From positions 2,046,001 to 2,110,000 of the forward strand of contig NZ_CP021422.1 of NCBI RefSeq assembly GCF_002201475.1: a DNA stretch of 64,000 nt, written 5' to 3'. A program made the position numbers and the translations under genes. Shown here piece after piece: positions 1 through 7,758 of the stretch. A model generated the notes under the pieces. The model was not told the origin of the DNA. It searched no databases and saw only the letters and a list, made by a program, of their open reading frames with translations. This stretch comes from Acutalibacter muris. GTDB taxonomy: Bacteria; Bacillota; Clostridia; Oscillospirales; Acutalibacteraceae. How positions within the stretch are numbered: position 1 is the first letter of the stretch; every line of letters starts with the position of its first letter.

Positions 1-495
1 ATACTCGTTGAGAACGATGTAAACTTTCTTCACCGTGGTGTAGGCGTAGCCATTCCTCATCCAGTGGTTCAGCAATTCTTTGAGGTCAGCAGCAGTGATG
101 TCACCCACCACCTTATCACCAAGCAGAGGAAAAATTTGATGCTCTAACGTACATTCACAGCGGTCGTAGGTTGTGCGCTCCACCGAAGGAAACTTGAACA
201 CTTGGAGCCAGTGGGTCATGCTCTCCCTGAGCGTTTTGCGAGATTCATCGGACCCCTGCAAGGTATCGTTAAAGGCCGCAACGTAATCGGTCATCTTCTT
301 CGTAACCTCTGCCTTGGTTTTGCCAGAGAAAGATTTCCGTTGTCGCTCCCCTCGCTCATCCATGTACCAGACCGTACCTCCCCAGCGGTCATCGGTTCGC
401 TTAAAGGCTTTGCCATTACATTCACTATGAAGTTGTCTGAAAATATCAAAAAAGCTGAAAAGGGCCGCTAACACCCGCTTCCACACTATCCCCAA
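1..495 (-). CDS. Tyrosine site-specific integrase, N-terminal part (cut by window edge)
   Basis: Reading leftward from a TTG at 493-495, 165 codons stay open to the window edge and align with the N-terminal 165 residues of the complete integrase at 40358-41629, including the stretch KKVYIVLNEY. This covers the arm-binding and core-binding domains; the catalytic domain lies outside the window. Bases 400-547 are identical to the second copy, but left of 400 many substitutions appear, so the two integrases are diverged relatives. It should catalyse integration and excision of the first element. No ATG is available near the start, so the TTG is a best guess. Confidence 0.85.
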   Translation of the reverse strand, partial: MGIVWKRVLAALFSFFDIFRQLHSECNGKAFKRTDDRWGGTVWYMDERGERQRKSFSGKTKAEVTKKMTDYVAAFNDTLQGSDESRKTLRESMTHWLQVFKFPSVERTTYDRCECTLEHQIFPLLGDKVVGDITAADLKELLNHWMRNGYAYTTVKKVYIVLNEY

Positions 496-531
496 AAAAG
501 GAGTTTGCCCACCCGGGCAGGCTCCTCCTTT
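494..531. terminator. Hairpin between int and cargo genes
   Basis: AAAGGAG...GCCC / GGGC...CTCCTCCTTT forms an imperfect stem with A-rich and T-rich sides, so it could stop transcription in either direction. It separates the leftward integrase from the rightward cargo genes and is repeated at 41628-41665. Confidence 0.5.
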
Positions 532-598
532 GCATCTCCCGATGCCAAGGGTGGCGGGAAATGACGCTGGCCCCGGCCAGCGAAAGGAGATGAGCAGC

Positions 599-1156
599 AT
601 GTTCTACCAGAAAGTCAACCGCCGCAGCCGGGAGGCCATGACCGGCTTCCTGGCCCGCCACTACCGCTATAACACCATGAACGCCTGGAACCGGTCAACA
701 TCCTACGCCAACGACGTCAAGGTGCCGAACCTGGATATCCCCAGCGAGCTGCAAGACCTGGCCTATGACGTGGCTAGCGGCGAGGTGGAGGCTCCCGATT
801 GGGACATATTCTTTGCCCGTACTGTCTCGGACTTTTACCAGCGCACCGGCTACCATATCGGCTTCAACGGTCGCAGCAGCGGCTACCTGGTGCTGTACGA
901 GGCCCAGGCAAACGAGGACGGCACTTACTCACTTTATCCCGGCCGCTCCATCGACATGTACGAGGACTTTGCCGGCTGGGATATGCAGGACCTGCGCGGC
1001 CGGGTGGAGCTGGTCCAGGATTTTGACAAGACCTGCGACCGGCTGCGGGAGGGCTTCATTTTCATGTTAGAGCACTATGCCCCTGGCGAGTACACGGAAG
1101 TCAAGAGGATACCCCACCGCGTTATGGAACCCACCGGCAAGAGCCTGCTGGCCTGA
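599..1156 (+). CDS. Unknown conserved element protein, 185 aa
   Basis: I do not recognise this family. It is a soluble acidic protein rich in Tyr and Asp with no signal peptide or membrane segment. The ATG at 599 is preferred because GAAAGGAG ends nine bases upstream and because the second copy (41733) starts at the same MFYQKVN codon; an ATG at 590 sits directly on the ribosome-binding site. The first ~60 residues differ from copy 2 at several positions whereas the rest is nearly identical. It is the first gene of the rightward cargo and overlaps the next reading frame by one base. Function unknown. Confidence 0.75.
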   Translation: MFYQKVNRRSREAMTGFLARHYRYNTMNAWNRSTSYANDVKVPNLDIPSELQDLAYDVASGEVEAPDWDIFFARTVSDFYQRTGYHIGFNGRSSGYLVLYEAQANEDGTYSLYPGRSIDMYEDFAGWDMQDLRGRVELVQDFDKTCDRLREGFIFMLEHYAPGEYTEVKRIPHRVMEPTGKSLLA

Positions 1157-1173
1157 TGAAAGGAGGAAAACCT

Positions 1174-1647
1174 TTGCAACCTACCCCACAGATTATCGTC
1201 CGCAACTTCGAGCAGTGTGAGCGCATACTTTGTACTGAGACCGGAACCCTGGACAATTTAAACCTGTCCAGCATTATCACGCGTCTTATCCAAGACGTGG
1301 GCCGCTTCTGTGAGCGCTTCGCCAGCGATTTCATTATCAGCTGGGATATGGTTCGCAAGCAGCTGGAACCCCGTCCTGTCACAGAGCCTTACTATACCGT
1401 GGAGATTTTCGGCATCCGCCGCGCTGGGGTGGACCACAATAACTTCTTCCTGTCCCACTTGAGAAACGACAGCCGGGGCAGATACTTCTGCTGTGAGAAT
1501 GTCTACCGAAAGGTGCTGGCGCTGGGCATTGAAATCCTGCCCGCCGAGTCTCCAGAGAGGTGCCCCCGCGTGACCTGCACACTAAAGGACCTGACGGACG
1601 AGCTTTGGCGTGTTGAGCCCGGCGACCTGGAGGAAAATGCAGCCTGA
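1174..1647 (+). CDS. Unknown conserved element protein, 157 aa
   Basis: The frame is open from an ATG at 1156 that overlaps the preceding stop, but AAAGGAGG at 1159-1166 sits seven bases before a TTG at 1174, so TTG is the likelier start. The product is soluble, with a Cys-containing middle (YFCCENVY) and no motif I can assign. Copy 2 carries it at 42308-42781 with a handful of substitutions. Tight coupling to the upstream gene suggests joint expression. Function unknown. Confidence 0.7.
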   Translation: MQPTPQIIVRNFEQCERILCTETGTLDNLNLSSIITRLIQDVGRFCERFASDFIISWDMVRKQLEPRPVTEPYYTVEIFGIRRAGVDHNNFFLSHLRNDSRGRYFCCENVYRKVLALGIEILPAESPERCPRVTCTLKDLTDELWRVEPGDLEENAA

Positions 1648-1712
1648 TACAGCCAAAGCCCTTGCAAATCCCTGAAAAAAAGAATATACTAATAGTAAAG
1701 AAGGTGATACCC

Positions 1713-2543
1713 ATGGCAATCAAGCCGTTCCATGAGCTGACGCTGGCGGACGACTTTATGTTCGGGGAGGTCATGCGCCGCCCGGAGAACGCAAAGCCCT
1801 TTTTAGAGGCCCTGCTGGGCAAGAAGATTGGCAGCATCACGGCGATAGACAAGCAGAAAGAGCTGACAGACGGCGCGGCCCTTCACGGCGTGCGTCTGGA
1901 CGTGTGCCTGGAGGACGAGAGCCGCACCCAGTATGACGTGGAGATGCAGACCGGAGCCAGCTATGGCCTGGAAAAGCGCATCCGCTATTACCAGAGCAGC
2001 ATTGACCGCAGGACCCTGAAATCGGCGGAAAGCTACCGGGAGCTGCGTCAGAGCTTTGTTATCTTTATCTGCACGGACGATTACTACAAGCGCGGACTGG
2101 CGGTATACAGGCGCAGGTCCGTGATAGAAGGCGCGGAGGATATTGCCTACGACGACGGCTCCCATGCCTACATCCTCAACGCCAGCTTCACAGAGGGCAA
2201 CAGCAGCGCTGAGGTGCTGGACTTCCTACGCTACATTGACGCGGGCTACAGAGGCAGGCCGCTGGACGTTCGCTCGGGCTATGTGGCCCAGATAGAGCAG
2301 GCGGTGGAGGCTGTGAAAACCGATGAAGAAATGGAGGGGACTTATATGACGCTGGCTATGAAATTGCAGGATATGAAGTGGGAAGGCCGGCAGGAGGGCA
2401 GGCAGGAGGGGGAAGAAAGCAAACTGTTTGCCAACCTCAAGGCTCTAATGGAGAACCTTGATATTCCAGCGGACAAGGCAATGGATTTGCTTAATGTCCC
2501 AGCCAGTGACCGGCCAAAGTACCGGAAGATGCTGGACGAGTAA
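1713..2543 (+). CDS. Rpn-family recombination-promoting nuclease / PD-(D/E)XK putative transposase
   Basis: The product (276 aa) has the family's N-terminal signature (LTLADDFMFGEVM, early in the protein), the nuclease core with an Asp (VRLDVCLED) followed by DVEMQ, the QSSIDRR segment, and a late EGRQEG-rich helix before the C-terminal helices. Rpn/PDDEXK_2 proteins are DNA endonucleases associated with recombination and with mobile or defence loci. The ATG at 1713 follows GAAGGTGAT. Copy 1 has one extra GRQE repeat unit (12 bp) relative to copy 2. A strong terminator follows, so it ends its own transcription unit. Confidence 0.85.
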   Translation: MAIKPFHELTLADDFMFGEVMRRPENAKPFLEALLGKKIGSITAIDKQKELTDGAALHGVRLDVCLEDESRTQYDVEMQTGASYGLEKRIRYYQSSIDRRTLKSAESYRELRQSFVIFICTDDYYKRGLAVYRRRSVIEGAEDIAYDDGSHAYILNASFTEGNSSAEVLDFLRYIDAGYRGRPLDVRSGYVAQIEQAVEAVKTDEEMEGTYMTLAMKLQDMKWEGRQEGRQEGEESKLFANLKALMENLDIPADKAMDLLNVPASDRPKYRKMLDE

Positions 2544-2564
2544 CAAGCACAGCAGAAAAGTGAT

Positions 2565-2601
2565 GGGAGGCAGGTCAACTGGACCTGCCTCCTGTTTTAT
2601 T
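2565..2601 (+). terminator. Intrinsic terminator after the Rpn gene
   Basis: GGAGGCAGGTC-AACT-GGACCTGCCTCC is a near-perfect stem with a tetraloop, followed by TGTTTTATTT. The same hairpin follows the copy-2 gene near 43687-43723. Confidence 0.85.
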
Positions 2602-2612
2602 TGCCCAGGGCA

Positions 2613-2866
2613 GGACAGTCGCAGGGACGACAACCGTGCGACCATGGTGCGACAGGTTGTGGGACATGGAAACATATTGCCAGGAAAGGAAAGCTGAAAG
2701 TTTGTCGCACTGTCTCACCTATTTTTGAAAACTTTTAAAAGTAAGGAAAAATAGGTAGTGTATAGTATTGGGAAAAAGTTTTTTGACAGGCTGCGACGGT
2801 GCGACAATGCGACAGCCAATCCGCATATCATGGCTCTGGTGTTATCATCCTCCCCTTTGTCCAAAG
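2613..2866 (+). repeat. ~250-bp dispersed repeat, copy A (forward)
   Basis: The block contains several GTGCGAC/TGTCGCAC words, an AT-rich centre (ACTTTTAAAAGTAAGG-like) and a conserved end near TTTGTCC. Its reverse complement recurs at 12522-12771, 18042-18292 and 53580-53841, and a forward copy lies at 43735-43988. No transposase is inside, so it is not an IS. The clustered octamers resemble protein-binding iterons. Confidence 0.85.
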
Positions 2867-2928
2867 CCGCATCGTCCCGATGCCAGGAGCCGCCATGCCG
2901 TAATTTCACCTGAAAGGAGTGACCTGCC

Positions 2929-3552
2929 ATGAGCTGCATATCCCTTGATACCCGCCTACAGACCCTGGAGGAAACGGGTTGCAGTGACCCTACCGTACTG
3001 CCTAAAATCCTCCAAAGCTGGGGCAGCGCCCCGGCCTACGGCTTCTTCCCGGAGGGGAAACAGTGGGAGCAGATGCAGCGGATTCTCAGCCTGGACCCAG
3101 ACGATGGGGCAGTCATCACCTACCGGCAAATGTCCCGGGCCATACAGGAGCTGTGTGAGGCCCCGTTCCCTGGCGGCAGCGGCTCAGGTATGTTCGTGGA
3201 TGCCATCGCGCTGCTGGGCCGCGCCTTTGCCGACTGCCGGCCTGCGTCTGCCCCAGCCAGTAACCAGCGCCTCCCCCTGTCCGAGCGCCTGAAAGCACCC
3301 GACAGCCATCTCAAGAGGCGCATACTCGCCCTGCGCACCCAGGCCATGGCCCTGGCAGTGGATGGGATGACCGGCGGCAAGCCTATGGATTTCTCCCGCT
3401 TCATCCATGAAAATATTGCCGTTCATTATGTGCCGGAGGACGAGGGGAAAATCCAAATCGGCGAGGCGCTGCACCTGGCCGGGGAACTGGAAGCCGCTGC
3501 GGCCGCCTGCATCCGCCACTACCTGCTGGTCCTGCCATTCACCATGATATAA
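2929..3552 (+). CDS. Unknown conserved protein, first gene of the ClpP/TraG-like operon, 207 aa
   Basis: The ATG follows a clear ribosome-binding site (AAAGGAGTG) and the stop is 13 bases before the protease gene, so it opens the eight-gene operon. The protein is soluble, with a Ser/Pro/Ala linker around residues 100-125 separating two mostly helical halves. No known domain is visible. Copy 2 (44051-44674) differs at only a few residues. Being always next to the ClpP-like gene, it may be a substrate or adaptor, but this is only inference from position. Confidence 0.75.
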   Translation: MSCISLDTRLQTLEETGCSDPTVLPKILQSWGSAPAYGFFPEGKQWEQMQRILSLDPDDGAVITYRQMSRAIQELCEAPFPGGSGSGMFVDAIALLGRAFADCRPASAPASNQRLPLSERLKAPDSHLKRRILALRTQAMALAVDGMTGGKPMDFSRFIHENIAVHYVPEDEGKIQIGEALHLAGELEAAAAACIRHYLLVLPFTMI

Positions 3553-3565
3553 GGAGGTTTTTGCT

Positions 3566-4153
3566 ATGAATCCATTTTACACCATGCCCAATATTCTGAC
3601 CGAAACCAGCGAGGGCGCCACAGCCCACAGCTTGCAGGATGAACTGTTCAAAGAGCGGGAAATCGAACTTGTCGGCGAAATCACCCAGGAGTCGGCCTAT
3701 TCCATCATTTTGCAGCTGAGATACTTACAGAAGTCCGACTCTGCGGCCCCCATCACGGTCTATATCAACAGCCCGGGCGGCGAGGTTGCCAGCGGGCTGG
3801 CGCTCTATGACGTGATGCGGGCTGTCAAGTGCCCCGTCCGCACCGTCTGCGTGGGTACTGCCGCCAGCATGGCCGCTATCCTGTTTGCCAGCGGCACAGA
3901 GCGGGGGATTTTACCCCACGGGAAAATCATGATTCACGACCCGCTGACTACAGGTATAAATGGCAGCGCCCTAACCATCGACAGCTTGAGCAGGAACCTG
4001 ATGGAGACCCGGCAAATCACAGCCGGGATTCTGGCGAAGCACACCGGGCGCCCTCTGGATGAGATTTTCGCCTGTACCGCAAAAGATACCTATTTCAACG
4101 CCCAGGAGGCTGTCGGCTTCGGCCTGGCTGACTACATCGTGGAAGAAATGTGA
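3566..4153 (+). CDS. ClpP-like serine protease (TepA/ClpP superfamily)
   Basis: The 195-aa protein matches ClpP along its length: INSPGGEVASGL at 67-78, GTAASMAA with the nucleophile Ser101, MIHDP with His124, and CTAKDTYFNAQEA with Asp174 in the expected place. The triad therefore looks intact. No signal peptide or membrane segment is seen, so it is cytoplasmic. ClpP barrels normally need an AAA+ unfoldase, which is absent here; the next gene is instead a VirD4/TraG-like ATPase. It has its own ribosome-binding site (AAGGAGG). The copy-2 protein is identical in sequence. Confidence 0.9.
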   Translation: MNPFYTMPNILTETSEGATAHSLQDELFKEREIELVGEITQESAYSIILQLRYLQKSDSAAPITVYINSPGGEVASGLALYDVMRAVKCPVRTVCVGTAASMAAILFASGTERGILPHGKIMIHDPLTTGINGSALTIDSLSRNLMETRQITAGILAKHTGRPLDEIFACTAKDTYFNAQEAVGFGLADYIVEEM

Positions 4154-4163
4154 GGTGGAAACC

Positions 4164-5408
4164 ATGAGCTATAGAATCCTGTCCCAAGACTGCCTCGCAG
4201 ACAATAACTCCCACGCCACGGGGCTGAACAACAACGACCTGATTGTCGGCCCCAGCGGAGCGGGCAAGACCCGGGGGTACGTGCTGCCCAACATCCTGCA
4301 ATGCAGCGAGAGCTTTATCGTGGCTGACACCAAGAACAGCCTGCGGGCCGAGACCGAGGCCGTACTTCGTCAAAATGGCTATAAGGTGCTCTCCCTTGAC
4401 CTTTGCGGAGGCCCGTCCAGCGGCTACAACCCCCTGGACTACATCCGTCTGGACCCCAAGACCAACCGCCACAACGAACAGGACATTATGGCTGTCTCCG
4501 CCGCCCTTATCCCCATCGAGACGCCCCGGGACCCGTTCTGGGAGTTTTCCGCCCGGATTTACCTGGAGAGCATCATTGGCTATGTGCTGGAGAGCCTGCC
4601 GGAAGAGGAGCACACCATGGACTCCGTGGTACGCCTCTCCCGGGAGATTGGCACGGGCAGGCTCTCGAAGCTGATGGACGAGCTTGCCGTCCTGGACCCG
4701 GACTCCTTCGCCGCGCGCCGCTACTCTATTTGCCGGGACGGCGAAAAGGCCGACCGTACCAACGCCTGCGTGCTCATGTTCCTGGCGGAAAAGCTGGCCC
4801 CGCTGGACTATGCGGGGGCCAGGGCCATGTTCCACAACCCGGACAAAATCGGCCTTGCCCGGCTGGGCCGGGAAAAGACTGCCGTGTTTCTCGGCGTCAG
4901 CGATACCGACCGCTCCATGGACCGGCTGGCAAACCTGTTTTACACCCAGGCCCTGCACGTCCTCTGCGATGAAGCGGACCACAATCCCGCCCACCGTCTG
5001 AACGTCCCGGTACGCTTCATCCTAGACGACTTTGCCGCCAACGCCCGCATCCCGGACTTTGACAAGATACTGTCCGTTGTCCGTTCCCGAGATATCTCCG
5101 CCAGCGTGATTTTGCAGAGCATTTCCCAGCTGGAGAGTATGTACGGCCACGCGGCGGCTATGACCATCATCAACAACTGCGACCACTGCCTGTACCTGGG
5201 CGGGCAGGACGTGGAGACCGCCCGGTACATGGGCCTCAAGGCCAACCGCAGCACCGGCACGATGCTGTCTATGCCCCTGGACAGCGCGTGGCTGTTCGCC
5301 CGGGGAGAGCAGCCGAGGCTCACCAGGAAATTCGACCTATACAGCCACCGGCGCTGTCATGAGCGCCGGGGCTACGAAAAAACTGACCAAGAGGAGGCAA
5401 TTGCATGA
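4164..5408 (+). CDS. TraG/VirD4-like ATPase lacking membrane anchor
   Basis: The 414-aa product has Walker A GPSGAGKT at 29-36, the TraG-type VADTKNSL and SSGYNPLDYI segments, and a Walker B-like FILDDFAAN around 285-292, then a SxLQSISQLE segment typical of type IV coupling proteins. Full-length VirD4/TraG proteins begin with two membrane segments before Walker A; here only 28 hydrophilic residues precede it, so it should be soluble. It may pump DNA or serve as motor for another process. The start ATG lies 10 bases after the protease stop. The copy-2 protein is the same. TraM/VirB partners are not seen in the window. Confidence 0.85.
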   Translation: MSYRILSQDCLADNNSHATGLNNNDLIVGPSGAGKTRGYVLPNILQCSESFIVADTKNSLRAETEAVLRQNGYKVLSLDLCGGPSSGYNPLDYIRLDPKTNRHNEQDIMAVSAALIPIETPRDPFWEFSARIYLESIIGYVLESLPEEEHTMDSVVRLSREIGTGRLSKLMDELAVLDPDSFAARRYSICRDGEKADRTNACVLMFLAEKLAPLDYAGARAMFHNPDKIGLARLGREKTAVFLGVSDTDRSMDRLANLFYTQALHVLCDEADHNPAHRLNVPVRFILDDFAANARIPDFDKILSVVRSRDISASVILQSISQLESMYGHAAAMTIINNCDHCLYLGGQDVETARYMGLKANRSTGTMLSMPLDSAWLFARGEQPRLTRKFDLYSHRRCHERRGYEKTDQEEAIA

Positions 5409-5833
5409 GGACAAACGCAGGCTACACAATTACAGATTCAGTTCATGTCGGGGACGTGGAGTTCGTGCTGGGAGAGCAAGAAAACGGCAAGCAATTTGTT
5501 ACCTGGGAGTGCAAAGCCGGGAACGATTACTGCTGGGGCCACTACTTCGACAGCCTTGCCGCCGCCAAACGAGACTTGCTTATCCGGGCCCATGAAGCGC
5601 TGGGTGGGAAAGAGCCTGCCAGGAAACCCTATTTCTTCTGCATGACTGTCTGCGCCCGGCGCACAGGGGCCGCTATCGGCCGCAGGTGCGGGGTAGTCAT
5701 GGCAGACGGCCCCGAGCCAGCGGAAGAGCTTGCCTGGGAGCGTTTCGGCGGGAACAGTGCCTGCAAATTGTGGGTGGATGAAGTCCCGGAGGACGGGTAC
5801 GATTACAATGTGTATAAGTCTGAAATCATATAG
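5405..5833 (+). CDS. Unknown small protein, 142 aa
   Basis: The start overlaps the preceding stop (ATGA), so translation is coupled to the ATPase. The product is soluble with Trp/Cys-rich segments (WECKAGNDYCWGHYF). Its last two thirds differ clearly from the copy-2 homologue (46527-46955) although the flanking genes are almost identical, marking a localised divergent patch. Family not recognised. Confidence 0.7.
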   Translation: MRTNAGYTITDSVHVGDVEFVLGEQENGKQFVTWECKAGNDYCWGHYFDSLAAAKRDLLIRAHEALGGKEPARKPYFFCMTVCARRTGAAIGRRCGVVMADGPEPAEELAWERFGGNSACKLWVDEVPEDGYDYNVYKSEII

Positions 5834-5851
5834 AAAAGGAGGTTTCCACAT

Positions 5852-6838
5852 ATGGCCGCGACCTATGACTCCCTCCGCGCCCTCAGCCGCCAGACCATGA
5901 AAAAACTGCTGGATGTGCAGGAGTGGCGGAAGTTTCTGGCCTTTGCCAGCCGGAGCTTTAAGCTGCCCTTCCCGGCCCAGGTGCTGGCCTATGCCCAGCG
6001 CCCGGACGCTGCCGCCCTGATGAAATCCAGCGACTGGGAGGCCGTGTACGGGCGTCCTGTCAAGAAGGGCTGCCACGGCGTCCCTGTGCCGGAGGGCCGG
6101 GGGAAGAAGCTGGTATACTATTACGACATAGCCGACACCAGGGAAACGGATGAGTCCAGACCGGTCCCGCTCTGGCACGTCCGGCCGGAAAATCAAAAGG
6201 GGATAGGTAAGGCTCTGGAGTCTTACCTCGGCAAGCTGGAGGACGCCTCTGGCTTTGCCGAAACCCTGCTTGCCGCTGCCAGAAAGACGGTCGCCTGCAC
6301 CCTGGACGACCGCTTAGATGACCTGGCCGCCCATAGCCCCGGCAGTCTGCTGGAAGAGCTGGACAGCGATAACCTGCTTGCCGCCTACCGCACCATGATA
6401 GAGAACAGCGTGGGCTATATGCTTCTGTCAAGGTGCGGGCTTGACCCCTCGCCACATTTCATAGACGAGGACTTTTACGGCTTGCTGGACTTCAACACTC
6501 CGTCTACCCTGACGATTCTGGGCAGCGCCGTGACAGAAACCGCCGCCATGTGCCTGTCCGTGATTGCCAAAGCCGTGCGGAGGATGCAGGCCGCGCCGGC
6601 CGAGGCAGAGCGTGCCCCAGCCGTTCCAAAGCCCGCATTACTCCAGCCTGTCCCAGAGAAGCGCTACACCCTGCAAGGCGGGTGGGAGCTTGCCGTTGTG
6701 GGCAGCGACGCGGAGTCCATCCTGTACAGCTTTATCGACTTGCCTGAACAGGAGCCTGTCCCGGTATCCCGCAAGGACTTCGACCAATGGCTGGCGGCTG
6801 GCTTCATTCAGCCCGCCCCCGCCGCCATCCCGGCATGA
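5852..6838 (+). CDS. ArdC/LtrC-type N-terminal domain protein
   Basis: Residues ~15-100 follow the pattern found at the N-terminus of clostridial LtrC/antirestriction-type proteins of conjugative elements: FASRSFKLPFPAQVLAYAQRP, then a WEAVYGRPVKKGCHGVPV segment. That domain is associated with ssDNA binding in ArdC relatives. The rest of the 328 aa is helical and ends in a Pro/Ala linker and a small C-terminal domain. No helicase or methylase follows, unlike the large fusion proteins. The stop overlaps the next gene's ATGATG. Function in establishment or ssDNA protection is inferred. Confidence 0.6.
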   Translation: MAATYDSLRALSRQTMKKLLDVQEWRKFLAFASRSFKLPFPAQVLAYAQRPDAAALMKSSDWEAVYGRPVKKGCHGVPVPEGRGKKLVYYYDIADTRETDESRPVPLWHVRPENQKGIGKALESYLGKLEDASGFAETLLAAARKTVACTLDDRLDDLAAHSPGSLLEELDSDNLLAAYRTMIENSVGYMLLSRCGLDPSPHFIDEDFYGLLDFNTPSTLTILGSAVTETAAMCLSVIAKAVRRMQAAPAEAERAPAVPKPALLQPVPEKRYTLQGGWELAVVGSDAESILYSFIDLPEQEPVPVSRKDFDQWLAAGFIQPAPAAIPA

Positions 6839-7758
6839 TGTACTACGGCAAAGATGCGATTATGGATGTCCGGGGAATCGGCCTGCTGGACTATCTACAG
6901 CGTTACGAGCCGGACAACCTGCGCCGGGTCTCGCCGGGGGTGTTCTGCACCAAAGAGCACGATTCCCTGCGTATCAGCAACGGCAAGTGGTACTGGTTCT
7001 CCCAGGGCTTTGGCGGCTGCTCGGCGCTGGACTATCTTATCAAGGTTAAGAATCTGCCGTTCACGACAGCTATGGAGCGGCTTCATGGAAAGGCGGCAGG
7101 TATGCCGTCTTTTTTTGCGCCCAGAAATCATGAGCGCAAGTTAGCTTTGCCAAACCCAAGCCCGTCCAGTGAACGTGCAGCCGCGTACCTGCTGAAACGC
7201 GGTATCGGCCAAGCCATAATTGACTACTGCCTGCGGACTGGCCTGCTCTATGAGAGCCTGCCCTATCACAACGCCGTGTTCGTAGGCTTTGACGCCCGGG
7301 GGCAGCCCCGGTATGCCGCCCTAAGAGGGGTGAACTCCAGCTTTAAGGGCGAGGCCAGGGGCAGCGACAAGCGGTTCGCGTTCCGCGTCCGGGCCGCTGA
7401 CAGCGCGGCGCTCCATGTGTTTGAGGGGGCCGTCGACCTGTTGTCCTATGCCGCCCTGGAAACGCTGGACGGAAGATTCTGGCGGCGGGACCACCTGCTG
7501 TCTTTGGGCGGGGTATCGGGAAACGGCCTGCCCCCCGCTCTCGGGCAGTTTCTGCATGACGAGAGAGGCATCCGGAAAATCGGCCTGCACCTGGACAACG
7601 ACCCCCCAGGGCGCAGGGCTGCGGAATGTATCATGGACTGTCTGCGGGGCCGGTACGCGCTCTACGACCTGCCGCCCCCGCAGGGGAAAGACTATAACGA
7701 CTGGCTGCGTTTGCGGCTGCAACAAGGAGGACAGAATGACGCAACTGAAAATTTATGA
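6835..7758 (+). CDS. DUF3991/Toprim domain protein (primase-like)
   Basis: The 307-aa product starts with a CHC2-zinc-finger-like fold without obvious Cys ligands (ISNGKWYWFSQGFGGCSALDYL), continues with a DUF3991-like region ~110-185, and ends in a Toprim domain with Glu197 (FEGAVDLLS) and Asp254/Asp256 (LDNDPPG). Such proteins resemble DnaG primase fragments and are common on Firmicutes plasmids and ICEs. ATG 6835 or 6838 both overlap the preceding stop. The final 23 bases overlap the next gene. The copy-2 protein is identical. Confidence 0.8.
   Translation: MMYYGKDAIMDVRGIGLLDYLQRYEPDNLRRVSPGVFCTKEHDSLRISNGKWYWFSQGFGGCSALDYLIKVKNLPFTTAMERLHGKAAGMPSFFAPRNHERKLALPNPSPSSERAAAYLLKRGIGQAIIDYCLRTGLLYESLPYHNAVFVGFDARGQPRYAALRGVNSSFKGEARGSDKRFAFRVRAADSAALHVFEGAVDLLSYAALETLDGRFWRRDHLLSLGGVSGNGLPPALGQFLHDERGIRKIGLHLDNDPPGRRAAECIMDCLRGRYALYDLPPPQGKDYNDWLRLRLQQGGQNDATENL

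Noticed and set aside
2613-2866. Dispersed 250-bp repeat as an insertion sequence or MITE
   Set aside because: No transposase, no obvious terminal inverted repeats or target-site duplications; fixed positions relative to modules.
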